A DNA stretch of 64,000 bases from Alphaproteobacteria bacterium (GTDB lineage: Bacteria > Pseudomonadota > Alphaproteobacteria > CAAGCB01 > CAG-977): the NCBI GenBank assembly GCA_017616015.1, contig JAFZYY010000015.1, positions 1 to 64,000 of the forward strand. Reading direction: 5' to 3'. Shown in pieces: positions 35,301 to 43,223 of this stretch. Every line of letters begins with the position of its first letter. The first letter of the stretch is position 1. Position numbers and translations under genes: made by a program. The notes beneath the pieces were generated by a model, which did no database searches, had not been told where the DNA came from, and saw nothing but the letters and a program-made list of their open reading frames with translations.

Positions 35301-38300
35301 ATTGTCAAACACCCCAACACATTGCCCTGACTGTCCAAAGCTTCGCCGTTAGCAACCACCCTTCCGATGATGTTTTTGCCCGGTCCTGACACCTGACCTT
35401 TAGGAACGATACGTCCCAATCGTTTGCCGTTCTGGTCTCTGACCAATCCTTCCAAATCGACGCAGCCTATTTCTTTTCCTTTGGAATCGATCGCTTTTCC
35501 TTCGACTGTCATCTGCCCGACTATTCCGCACGAATCGTCTATAATGGATTCTCCGCTTAACGCCAGACCGATTTGAGTGTTTGAAGAATTAATTAATGAA
35601 CGGTCGTAATTAAGCCGACCGATATTTTGTCCGGCTTTATCAATGATATGTCCTTGATCATTAATGACACCCAACACCTGACAGCGCGGACCGACGGGAA
35701 TGGCGTTGACGATACCTTTTCCGATTACGATATTCTTGTCGTCAGTAATTGTATCGTCGGCCTGAAGATTGCCCAGCAATTTATTGGATCTCGTTTCTCT
35801 GAGCTGCCCTATCGAATTAAGTCTTCCGATAACTTCGTTTTTAAAGTTCAATCCCAAACCGTCTTTAACGGAATAGCCGATCACGCTACCGTCCAAAGAA
35901 ACAACCGTACCGTCCGGCAACATTCTGCCGATCGCCCTGCCGTTAAAGTCCACAACCGTACCGTCAGGCAAAATACGGCCGATCACTTTGCCGTTTTCAT
36001 CAAAAACAAGCTGATCGTATTCTCCCGCCATACCGATGACTTTGCCGTTTCTATCCACGACACTGCCGTCCGGCTGAACTTTTCCGATTACCTTTCCTTC
36101 CAAATCGACAACCGTTCCGTCCGGCAAAACACGACCGATCACTTTGCCGTTTTCGTCATAAACAAGGCGTTCCAGCTGACCGATATCCGCTTTGCCGATT
36201 GCGTTGCCTTCCAAATCGACAACCGTTCCGTCCGGCAAAACCTTACCGATCACTTTGCCGTCAAAATCGACAACCGTTCCGTCCGGCATAACACGGCCGA
36301 TCACTTTGCCGTTTTCGTCATAGACCAAGCGCTCTGCCTGCGCATTGCCCGCTCTGCCGATAATATTACCGTTCGCATCTACAACGGTTCCGTCCGGCTG
36401 CATTTTGCCGATTTCTTTACCGTTAAAATCTACAACCGTCCCGTCTTCCAAAACACGACCAATCGGATTGCCGTTTTCATCGTAAACCAAACGTTCCGGC
36501 TGTCCCGCTTTTCCGATCACGTTGCCGTTTTCGTCAACGACGGTGCCGTCCGGCTGCACTTTACCGATAGGCTTCCCTTTCAAATCCACGACGGTGCCGT
36601 CCGGCAGAACACGCCCGATCACATTGCCGTTTTCATCATAAACCAAACGCTCCAGCTGTCCGACACCCGCTTTGCCGATAACAGTGCCGTTCGAATCCAC
36701 AACGGTGCCGTCAGGCAACACTTTTCCGATCGGATTGCCGTTTAAATCCACGACCGTACCGTCAGGCATAACACGACCGATCACCTTGCCGTTTTCATCA
36801 TAAACGAACAAACCTCTTTCCGCCGCGCGGCCGATCACTTTATTGCTTTCTTCAACGACAGAGCCGCCCGCTCTATAGCGCATAGGCTTTCCGCCCGGGC
36901 CTAAAACAGGATTGCCGTCTTTGTCAACAATACTGCCGTCTAAACCGACATAACCGATAATTTTTCCGTCGGGTCCCATAATAGGCTGTCCGACAGGAAT
37001 GACTTCCCCTATAATGCGGCCGTCTTTGTCAACAACCTGCCCGTTCAGATCCGCTTTGCCGATCACGCGTCCCGTCGCGTCAACAACGGAACCGTCAGGC
37101 ATAACGACACCTAAAATTTCTCCGTTCGGACCGATCACCTGGCGCATACCGACAAAAATCTTACCGACAACGGTATCCTTCTTATCCACGATTTCGCCGC
37201 TGGGCATTCTCAGATTTCCCAGATAACGTGCAGTTAAATCTATTGCCGTGCCGTCAGGAAGCAGACGACCGATTATCCGATTCGTTTTTATATCCAGAAC
37301 ATCGGCTTTGCGGGGAATAATCCCCCCGGAAATTGTATCTTTCTCTTTAACAAAGCCGCTGAGCGTAACGGTTCCGATAAAATCCGTTCCTTTAATATTC
37401 AGCGCTTTGGCAATAGAATCGCCGCGAGCGTAAAGTTCCGTTTTATTATTAACGGCAATTCCTTCCGGTAAAGCCGCGCCCAAAAACTTTTTACTGCCGT
37501 CGACAAACAGAGAATCAGGACGCAAGCACCCTATCTTTTTGCCGGAAGAGTCATATAAAGAGCCGTCTTTATTCGCAACGCCCAAAAATTCGTCTTTACT
37601 GCTGATTGCGCGCGAAGCGAAAGCCACGCGGCCGAGAAAGTCTCCCTTGCTATCAACGAGCGCATCGTTCATTTGAATGTAGGCTTTACGTTTAAAGTTT
37701 TTATCAACAACACGACCGTCAATTAAAATATTTCCGACGGGATTGCATGCCTCTTTTAACGCTAAACCTTTATACGGAGCCACACGGGCAATCGTTTGTC
37801 CGCTCAGATCGACGATGCTACTGTCCGGCATAACACGGCCGTGTGTTTCCCCTTTTGCATTCGAAATCGTGCCGTCCGGCATAACCCAACCGACCGTGCG
37901 TCCGTCACGATCCAAAACGCCGCCGTAAGGCATTTCCATACCTACAACTTCGTTTTTAGAATCAAACGCCAGACCGCTGGGGTCCATACAGCCCAGTATA
38001 TTTCCGTTTTTGTCCTGTACTTTCCCGGATACGTCCATAATACCGGCAAGGCGTCCCTGATGATTCAATACGACGGACGAATCCATAATCCGTCCCAAAA
38101 CTACCTTTTTATCATCTAAAATTTCGCCGTTTGCCGTCAAATCACCGACAAAATCGCCCTTTGTCGTAAAGACATGCCCTTCAACGTTTGCATATCCCAG
38201 AGTAACGCAACCCGGAGCAATTCCCACGTCCTGTTTTGCCAAAGCACCTTCTATATTTCCGGCTTTGGATAAAAACGTCTTATCCGGTAAAATACGTCCT

Positions 38301-39934
38301 TTTATCTGCCCGTCACCGACAACCGAACCGTCCGGCATCACATGACCGATGACTCCGCCTTGATTGCCGATAACTGTTCCTTTGGGCAAGACAGCGGCTA
38401 CGATTTCTTCGTCATCATTAATAACCGTTCCGTATGGTGTCAGACACCCTAAAGGCTCGCCTTTAAACGATACCGGTTTACCGTCCGTGTCAACTTTACC
38501 GACGATTTTGCCTTTCCAGTCGATTAACGCGCCTTCTTCAACATAACCGGCAATAGGATTTCCACCGAGATCGACAACGATATTCGAAGCCGTCAAACGC
38601 CCGACCTGACGGTTACTTGACATCACGGAACCGTCCGTACTGACTCTTCCGACTAATTTGCAGCCGGATCCGATAGCCAAACCTTCTTTAATAGCGCGGC
38701 CGATAATATTGCCGTCTTTATCCACAACCAAACCGTTGGGCAAAACACGACCGATAACATTGCCGTCCGCATCAACCACAGAACCGTCCGGCATCACAAT
38801 ACCCAACGGCTTGCCTGAAGAGTCCACAACCGTTCCCTGGCGAGCTACGGTACCGATGATATTACCGTCCGCATCAACGATCGTACCGTCCGGATTAACA
38901 AAGCCGATAACATTGCCGTTTTCATCAACAACTCTGCCGTCCGGCAAAATCCGGCCGATAACGTTGCCGTTTTTATCATAAGCCAAACCTGTCGTAATGG
39001 CCGCGCCGATCACATTATTGTTAAGATCGACTATTGTGCCGTCCGGCAAAGCATAGCCGATCAAACGGCCGTCTTTATCAACCACGCGTCCGTCGGGCAA
39101 AATTGTTCCCAGGATTTCGCCGTTTGGTCCGATAGCCAGCCTTTGCCCTTCCACAACGCCGATCACATATCCCTGATCATCAACGACCGTGCCGTCTTCG
39201 CGCAAAGTCCCTATTCTTTTGCCGTCCAATCCGTAAACGACGCCGTTTTCGTCGGCATAACCGATCGGTTTGCCGTCAGGGCCTAAAATAACGCGGCCTT
39301 TTTTACGCAACTGATCAATCATTGATCCGCCGCCGCCACCCGGCGCTTCATCGCAAACGCCGCACAGGCTGGTATCAATAGCCATTGCGGAAATCGGAAC
39401 GAGGACTTTCCGACCTATGCCGCCGAAAGTCTCGTCAACCCAACGAATAGCCAGATTGGACTGCATCGTGCGGGCGGTTTTCGGTTCCCAGCGAACAACA
39501 ACGTTGCAGGTTACGTCTCCGGACAAGACGACGTCTTTGCGGCATTTGTTTTCCAGAATGAAACCTTCTTCCTGCTTGTTTTCAAATTCGACGGACGTAA
39601 TACCGATTTTACCGGAAGAAGCCGATAACGTTAAAGTACCTTCCGCTTCGGTTCCCAAAACGACCTGATCGAACCGCATGCTTTCGGGAGAAACAACCAA
39701 TCTGACCGTCGGCGGTAAATCAAACGTATCCGTTTCACCTTTGGCAATGCCCGTAACACCGTCAGCTGACCCGTTAAATGCAATTTCGGCGTCTTTCTTT
39801 TGTTCTTCTCCTCCGCTCAGCAGTATAATAACCCCCATCAGAAACGCCAGCAGGGCAATAATCCCAACGATCAACAGCGTTCTGTTGGATTTTTTTAGAT
39901 ATTTGTCTGATGAGCTAAGTAATTCTTCGTTCAT
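32390..39934 (-). CDS. virB10: Giant VirB10/DotG-family Type IV secretion protein with ~110 repeats
   Basis: 2,514 residues from the ATG at 39934, which overlaps the virB9 stop (ATGA). Cytosolic residues 1-18 are followed by one membrane segment at about 19-41. Residues ~73-195 look like an Ig-like/Hydin-type beta domain (RLVVSPESMRFDQVVLG) ending in CGVCDE and a Gly run. Residues ~212-2080 are tandem 17-residue units (consensus IGRVLPDGTVVDxNGNV). Residues ~2188-2395 form the VirB10/TrbI domain (ILADKAIPAVIVRSIDTG, IPAGSRLIGEMSG, LFVPAGTRITVFAKQDLWL). A Gln/Pro/Asn-rich tail follows. VirB10 spans both membranes and gates the outer channel. Ordinary VirB10 is about 380-480 residues, Legionella DotG about 1,050, and CagY near 1,900. 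The frame stays open throughout, so this is a real long gene. Confidence 0.92.
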   Translation of the reverse strand: MNEELLSSSDKYLKKSNRTLLIVGIIALLAFLMGVIILLSGGEEQKKDAEIAFNGSADGVTGIAKGETDTFDLPPTVRLVVSPESMRFDQVVLGTEAEGTLTLSASSGKIGITSVEFENKQEEGFILENKCRKDVVLSGDVTCNVVVRWEPKTARTMQSNLAIRWVDETFGGIGRKVLVPISAMAIDTSLCGVCDEAPGGGGGSMIDQLRKKGRVILGPDGKPIGYADENGVVYGLDGKRIGTLREDGTVVDDQGYVIGVVEGQRLAIGPNGEILGTILPDGRVVDKDGRLIGYALPDGTIVDLNNNVIGAAITTGLAYDKNGNVIGRILPDGRVVDENGNVIGFVNPDGTIVDADGNIIGTVARQGTVVDSSGKPLGIVMPDGSVVDADGNVIGRVLPNGLVVDKDGNIIGRAIKEGLAIGSGCKLVGRVSTDGSVMSSNRQVGRLTASNIVVDLGGNPIAGYVEEGALIDWKGKIVGKVDTDGKPVSFKGEPLGCLTPYGTVINDDEEIVAAVLPKGTVIGNQGGVIGHVMPDGSVVGDGQIKGRILPDKTFLSKAGNIEGALAKQDVGIAPGCVTLGYANVEGHVFTTKGDFVGDLTANGEILDDKKVVLGRIMDSSVVLNHQGRLAGIMDVSGKVQDKNGNILGCMDPSGLAFDSKNEVVGMEMPYGGVLDRDGRTVGWVMPDGTISNAKGETHGRVMPDSSIVDLSGQTIARVAPYKGLALKEACNPVGNILIDGRVVDKNFKRKAYIQMNDALVDSKGDFLGRVAFASRAISSKDEFLGVANKDGSLYDSSGKKIGCLRPDSLFVDGSKKFLGAALPEGIAVNNKTELYARGDSIAKALNIKGTDFIGTVTLSGFVKEKDTISGGIIPRKADVLDIKTNRIIGRLLPDGTAIDLTARYLGNLRMPSGEIVDKKDTVVGKIFVGMRQVIGPNGEILGVVMPDGSVVDATGRVIGKADLNGQVVDKDGRIIGEVIPVGQPIMGPDGKIIGYVGLDGSIVDKDGNPVLGPGGKPMRYRAGGSVVEESNKVIGRAAERGLFVYDENGKVIGRVMPDGTVVDLNGNPIGKVLPDGTVVDSNGTVIGKAGVGQLERLVYDENGNVIGRVLPDGTVVDLKGKPIGKVQPDGTVVDENGNVIGKAGQPERLVYDENGNPIGRVLEDGTVVDFNGKEIGKMQPDGTVVDANGNIIGRAGNAQAERLVYDENGKVIGRVMPDGTVVDFDGKVIGKVLPDGTVVDLEGNAIGKADIGQLERLVYDENGKVIGRVLPDGTVVDLEGKVIGKVQPDGSVVDRNGKVIGMAGEYDQLVFDENGKVIGRILPDGTVVDFNGRAIGRMLPDGTVVSLDGSVIGYSVKDGLGLNFKNEVIGRLNSIGQLRETRSNKLLGNLQADDTITDDKNIVIGKGIVNAIPVGPRCQVLGVINDQGHIIDKAGQNIGRLNYDRSLINSSNTQIGLALSGESIIDDSCGIVGQMTVEGKAIDSKGKEIGCVDLEGLVRDQNGKRLGRIVPKGQVSGPGKNIIGRVVANGEALDSQGNVLGCLTISGAVTDKRKKVIGVASDMKYAVNTQGNIIAHVVGGSYGVNPEGGGSVGTITDNKEIKGLDGNTIGVLVPSGQRVISLDGKIVGTVLPRGRVQDDQGQEVGYVTASMRVLSDDQKFLGRVVPVGEECKNIKNKVVGTVHFDGTIIDEKKQVLGRLLATGQALSNAGAHLCTISLISINEDGSLFPKGLIGKTVYGPDGKPLGIVGADGLIRDKDGNVIGQVLPDGTVVDLKGNVIGKVYPKGAVFSPDGKFLGIVDADGFLRDENGNIIGKMQPNGTVVDLNGNVIGRALLTGGVVDSKGNLLAKTDDDGEQERLVYDENGNVIGRVLPDGTVVDLKGNIIGKMLPDGTVVDMNGNKIGQVKGFAPAQADKNVRMAIGRDGKFLGIIGDDGYVRDKDGNIIGRVLPDGTIVDMNGNVIGRAVEGEAVRDANGNIVGVITADGTVVDLSGNVVGRINANGEIIDADGNVLGTWHGGKLTMSSSSGTTKPKGGRFVFGKDGKRIGTLLPDGTFVDENGNVIGRVLPDGTIVDVNGNVTGSINDYIVKDPEEEGTVNDSKISVFGTFDPSKYIYQGKNLGLGGGTGKGERYDPVKIKQLRSMQMAYRRQIRPGMGSGAIPEKEDLLRKQKRASNWTDLGIGKNISSYRVKMENMILADKAIPAVIVRSIDTGQSDVPVSAIVERNIYSEVGRKIIIPAGSRLIGEMSGSAADGPGSATKVEVKWTRLIRPDGAAFSFGDSVSGDASGRGGLGAYMDRQLVKKYGLPLLQSTITSALLWMMASPDKPTVGEAGEIALSGRQEAAKDARTKFGQTMQLIFDDIMGETSKIQTRLFVPAGTRITVFAKQDLWLRSEVEDEEGNSVKNKGSGVLVPDEDPNIPSSESGGGYPNQPEDPGAQGDPNNPNSPANMQQQQQMYYNTYGGQQQPKRSVLVETDEDRQRQQQQQQLRKQQEEMQRQMQERQQQQEEPVPDLF
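33690..39300 (-). repeat. Array of about 110 tandem 51-base (17-residue) repeats within virB10
   Basis: The coding unit is IGRVLPDGTVVDENGNV with variants; on the plus strand it shows as recurring GCCGTCCGGCA...ACACGGCCGATCAC...TTGCCGTT. Some units are nearly identical, while others keep only the G and hydrophobic positions. The count is length divided by 51 and is approximate. Two higher-order periods are overlaid (see findings). Confidence 0.9.
35880..36840 (-). repeat. Sub-block of six ~160-base super-repeats (xERLVYDENG...)
   Basis: Each unit is a linker ending LVYDENG (or a variant) followed by two to three near-identical 17-residue units. The codons for YDENG/FDENG fall near 36790, 36628, 36475, 36313, 36151 and 35992, a spacing of about 153-162 bases. 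A further copy lies apart near 34340. DNA identity is high, which suggests recent amplification. Confidence 0.75.
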
Positions 39935-41445
39935 TGCGTCCGCACAACCATACACGTCACCCCACGGCGACCTAATTGATTACATAATTTATCCCCTGCT
40001 TCGATACTATCGACAGGCCCGATGCGCAAACGGAACATATCTTTAGCTTCACCTTCAGCAACGGTATCTATCGAATAGTACGGCTCGAAATTCCCAAGCA
40101 AATCCTTGTTTTTCCGGGCAATACCGTCCCATTTTTTCTCTAATGCCGAAATATCGCTGTCCGTGCCGAGCTCTATTGCAAAACCGCCTTCCGAAGAATT
40201 GCGATAAGAGCGAATATAGCTTTGACTCCTCGGTTGTTGCATAGAAAACTGCATGATTTGATTAGCGCTTAAGGTTCCGTTTGCCCCCATAGGCATCATC
40301 GTCATGCCGTTGTTCGGCATATTCCCCTGTGCCGTAGCGGAAACATTCCCATTATAACCGCCCGTCGTAATCATCGGACCGGGAGACCATTTCGGCTGAA
40401 CGGAAGCTTCGTATTCTACAAACTCCGTTCCGAAAGCGGGATCTTTTCTGATTTTCAGACACAGCAAACGCTTGCCGTTGCGCAACACCAAATCACCGAT
40501 GCCTTCAACAACCATCAGTCGTCCGTTCGGTCCCCGCGTTCTGAAACCGACAGGAACTTCCGAGCCCTGAGAAAGCAAATTGACAATCGGACGTTCCATC
40601 ATCGTCAGCGCCTTCGGTCCGAAATCAATATACGTAAATATTTCATCACGCCACACACGTTCGGGAGCGATTTCCATATCCGCAGGATTAGGAACGAAAA
40701 CATCAATGTCAAACCGAAGTTTTTCGGGATCCACTTCCATATCGACCAACCAATCTTCCGTCGGATTCTTGGTTGTTTTTTTACCCGAGCCGGCAGAGCC
40801 GCCTTTTCCGCTAAAACCGCCGCCGAAACCGCCGCCTGAGGAAACCGTGCCCGAAGACGCCGGCGTCAGTCCGGAATCGTCGGGAACGAATTTTGCGTCA
40901 TTAACAAGAATATCCACGACGGAGTTTGTGATTCTGTCCGTATTGAACGTTTCGCTTCTGAGATAGAAAACATATCTGTTTCCGGAACGACCGAAAACAA
41001 TCATATTGGTGTCCATGCCGACCAAATCAACGGAAGCCGCAAAGATCATCAATGCGTTTGAAGCCACTTTCTGCGCGCCGAAAGCGCTTTCGTTGCCGAT
41101 AAAAACGTTTTCAATCAATTCCCATGACGGAAAATTAACCAACGTGTGCATGCCTTCACGGATACGCAACGGCAAAACCAAATCCGGCGTCCAGTAATAT
41201 CTGGAATATCCCGGTTTGGATTGACCTTCGCCCAAATGCTCCATCGGCTTGTTCCAGGCTTTTTGCTGCATGCCTACAGACCAAAACGGCATATCTATTT
41301 CCGAATATTGCCCGTTTGATTGTTCAATCGCCGCGTCCATGGATTCTCTGGCAGCCGTTTGTTGTTGCGCCGAAACGGATTGAGACATCAGGCAACAAAA
41401 AACGGAAACAACTGTAAAAAGGCGGATTTTCAAATATCTTTTCAC
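39931..41445 (-). CDS. virB9: VirB9/DotH-like outer-membrane-complex protein with C-terminal SPOR domain
   Basis: 504 residues. Signal peptide about 1-26 (to VSAQ). The middle has VirB9/CagX features: LPLRIREGMHTLVNFPSWELIENVFIGNESAF, ALMIFAASVDLVGMDTNMIVFGRSGNRYVFYLRSE, then RVWRDEIFTYIDFGPKAL and RLMVVEGIGDLVLRNGKRLLCLKI. A Gly/Ser linker breaks the two halves near 200-225. Residues ~416-504 match SPOR: GFAIELGTDSDISALEKKW...MFRLRIGPVDSIEAGDKLCNQLGRRGVTCMVV. SPOR domains bind glycan strands of peptidoglycan stripped of stem peptides. VirB9 does not normally carry one. The operon position is the canonical one for VirB9. Confidence 0.85.
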   Translation of the reverse strand: MKRYLKIRLFTVVSVFCCLMSQSVSAQQQTAARESMDAAIEQSNGQYSEIDMPFWSVGMQQKAWNKPMEHLGEGQSKPGYSRYYWTPDLVLPLRIREGMHTLVNFPSWELIENVFIGNESAFGAQKVASNALMIFAASVDLVGMDTNMIVFGRSGNRYVFYLRSETFNTDRITNSVVDILVNDAKFVPDDSGLTPASSGTVSSGGGFGGGFSGKGGSAGSGKKTTKNPTEDWLVDMEVDPEKLRFDIDVFVPNPADMEIAPERVWRDEIFTYIDFGPKALTMMERPIVNLLSQGSEVPVGFRTRGPNGRLMVVEGIGDLVLRNGKRLLCLKIRKDPAFGTEFVEYEASVQPKWSPGPMITTGGYNGNVSATAQGNMPNNGMTMMPMGANGTLSANQIMQFSMQQPRSQSYIRSYRNSSEGGFAIELGTDSDISALEKKWDGIARKNKDLLGNFEPYYSIDTVAEGEAKDMFRLRIGPVDSIEAGDKLCNQLGRRGVTCMVVRTQ

Positions 41446-41457
41446 GGGACACCTTCT

Positions 41458-42243
41458 TTATTCATTAGCACTTTCTATCGCATACCTGTCAACGGCAAAA
41501 CCGAGCGGATTTTTCAATCGATCGACATATTTAACCTCACGCTGATCCTGCGTAAAGTATTTTACCGACAAACGAATACGCCAACGGGAAACGACGGGTT
41601 CTTCAGCTTCCGGCAACATATCGCGCGTTATAATATAAACCAACCATGTATTTTGGTTTCGGACAACGGATTCAATACGAACTTCACGCGTTAGACCTTC
41701 CAGTTTGATTCTGGACAGCCAGTCTTTAACCGTCTTATTAAACTGATTATAAACCTGGGGAGATGACATCCAGCGCAAAGGACCGTCCGTTCCCCAACGG
41801 TAAGACATTTCATCAATATCCGAAATCATTGTATTGCGCAACAGAACATATTGGCGGATCATCGCTTCGGAAATAATGTCTTCCGCCGCCATATCCTTTG
41901 CCAAAGGCTGTATTTTAACCACCTGTTCGTCACGGTTCTGGAATGTCAGCAAAAACGGTTCCGCGCGCTTTAACGGCATTAAATGCAAGATAGCCAGAAG
42001 TAAAACCAAATTAACGCAAAGCGCAACGGCAGACACGATTGCAAACGCGCGCGCGGTCCACAGATAACGGCGTTCTCTGAGAGCGTCTACGGAAACTTCT
42101 TCCCGGCTGGAAGAACTTTGCCGCGGTGCCGCGGGCTTTTTTACACTGCTTTCGACTGCCGCGGCATTGCTTTTTGCCGGAACGGCTTTATTTTCCGCGT
42201 TCTTAACCGTAAGCTGCTGTTTTGATCTGGTTGGCTTTGGCAT
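41458..42243 (-). CDS. virB8: VirB8-like inner-membrane protein, copy a (DotI/IcmL-like)
   Basis: 261 residues. A Lys/Ser/Ala-rich cytosolic tail (1-60), one membrane segment at about 65-89, and a periplasmic NTF2-like domain with PFLLTFQNRDEQVVKIQPL, IRQYVLLRNTMI, and the terminal KNPLGFAVDRYAIE, which is the VirB8 C-terminal signature. Scaffold linking the inner-membrane complex to VirB9/VirB10. It starts 17 bases from the small lipoprotein gene. Confidence 0.85.
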   Translation of the reverse strand: MPKPTRSKQQLTVKNAENKAVPAKSNAAAVESSVKKPAAPRQSSSSREEVSVDALRERRYLWTARAFAIVSAVALCVNLVLLLAILHLMPLKRAEPFLLTFQNRDEQVVKIQPLAKDMAAEDIISEAMIRQYVLLRNTMISDIDEMSYRWGTDGPLRWMSSPQVYNQFNKTVKDWLSRIKLEGLTREVRIESVVRNQNTWLVYIITRDMLPEAEEPVVSRWRIRLSVKYFTQDQREVKYVDRLKNPLGFAVDRYAIESANE

Positions 42244-42259
42244 ACTTATATTCTTTCAC

Positions 42260-42445
42260 TTATCCGTTAACCGACAGCCAGTCCGGCAAATCCGACGGGA
42301 GTTTCAACAACATGCAAGCACACGGAGAACGCTTCAGTTCCGAAATATCCGGACCGATGCCGACCGGTTCTTTTTCATAAATGGAACACGCGCCTAAAAC
42401 AGCACAGAGTCCAATCATAAAAATCGCTTGTTTCACTCTTTTCAT
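42260..42445 (-). CDS. virB7: Small VirB7-like lipoprotein
   Basis: 61 residues from the ATG at 42445 behind GGGAG. The signal peptide ends in a lipobox LGAC (Cys near 20). The mature part is about 42 residues with a CAC pair (KRSPCACMLLKLPSDLPDW). Size and position between VirB8 proteins and directly upstream of virB9 fit VirB7, the outer-membrane lipoprotein that pairs with VirB9. DotD/DotK-like is the alternative. Sequence alone is too short to prove it. Confidence 0.7.
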   Translation of the reverse strand: MKRVKQAIFMIGLCAVLGACSIYEKEPVGIGPDISELKRSPCACMLLKLPSDLPDWLSVNG

Positions 42446-42460
42446 TTTTTTCTCCCTCAA

Positions 42461-43177
42461 CTACTGTTTCTGTCCCGCCACATAATACTGCGTCACCGTA
42501 AATCCCATCGGATTGCGCAGTCGGGACGCCATCACAGCGTTTGACGCATAATACCGGAACTGTATTGTTGCCAGCCAGTGTTCAATTTTCGGTTCACTGA
42601 TATTGCTTTCGACCTTGCGCGTGTCAAAAAAGATCTGCCAACTGTTCCACCCTTCCTTAAAAATCCGTTTAATATCTGTATCAATCATAATTTCGGGCGT
42701 TCCTTCTCTATCCATATCTCCGTCCGAAAAATACCTTCTGACTTCTTTGTTCACAAAAGCATCGTAGACTTCCCAAGTTGACAGACGCTGCACCACGCCG
42801 CCGGGTCCCCACATAATCTGCATTTCACGGATATTCGGCAAAAAGTTGTTTCTGGCCGTCAGGTACTGACGAACAAACATTTCCGCCAGAATATCCATTG
42901 CCGGCATATCCGGGTGGAGCGGTTCAAAATAAGCCAGATTATCCGAAAATGTCGGAGCCGTCACCAAAACGGAAGAAACGTCCGCCTCTTTGGCGATATG
43001 AATCAAAGAAAGAGACAAAACGGAACAGGAAAGCACCAAAATAAAACACAGAACGTTGAAAAAACGCGACAGAAACATAAAAATGGCCAAACGCCCGCCT
43101 GTCGCCCGAGGCCTTTCAGAACCGGCGGTTTTATTGGTTTCCTGGCGAACAGACGCCTTTGACACACTTTTTTCCAT
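42461..43177 (-). CDS. VirB8-like inner-membrane protein, copy b (DotJ-like?)
   Basis: 238 residues. Basic cytosolic tail (1-30), membrane segment at about 38-61, periplasmic domain with FEPLHPDMPAMDILAEMFVRQYLTARNNFLPNIREMQIMWGPGGVVQRLSTWEVYDAF and the terminal RNPMGFTVTQYYVAG, parallel to copy a. The two copies share architecture but are well diverged. Paired VirB8 proteins occur in Rickettsiales rvh systems and, as DotI/DotJ, in Type IVB systems. First gene of the operon; weak ribosome site. Confidence 0.82.
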   Translation of the reverse strand: MEKSVSKASVRQETNKTAGSERPRATGGRLAIFMFLSRFFNVLCFILVLSCSVLSLSLIHIAKEADVSSVLVTAPTFSDNLAYFEPLHPDMPAMDILAEMFVRQYLTARNNFLPNIREMQIMWGPGGVVQRLSTWEVYDAFVNKEVRRYFSDGDMDREGTPEIMIDTDIKRIFKEGWNSWQIFFDTRKVESNISEPKIEHWLATIQFRYYASNAVMASRLRNPMGFTVTQYYVAGQKQ

Positions 43178-43223
43178 TCTTTAATAGTGGCTCTATTTCG
43201 TTAAAAATACCTTTCCGATTATA

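Noticed and set aside
33503-36745. Long open frames on the plus strand opposite the virB10 repeats (302 and 372 codons, repeating RSVRQNTADHFAVF-like segments)
   Set aside because: They are antisense shadows. A stop-free opposite frame follows automatically from the 51-base unit, and they lack ribosome sites, signal sequences and any family likeness.
33690-39300. CRISPR-like array
   Set aside because: The regular 51-base period is coding throughout, has no unique spacers between identical repeats, and there are no cas genes.
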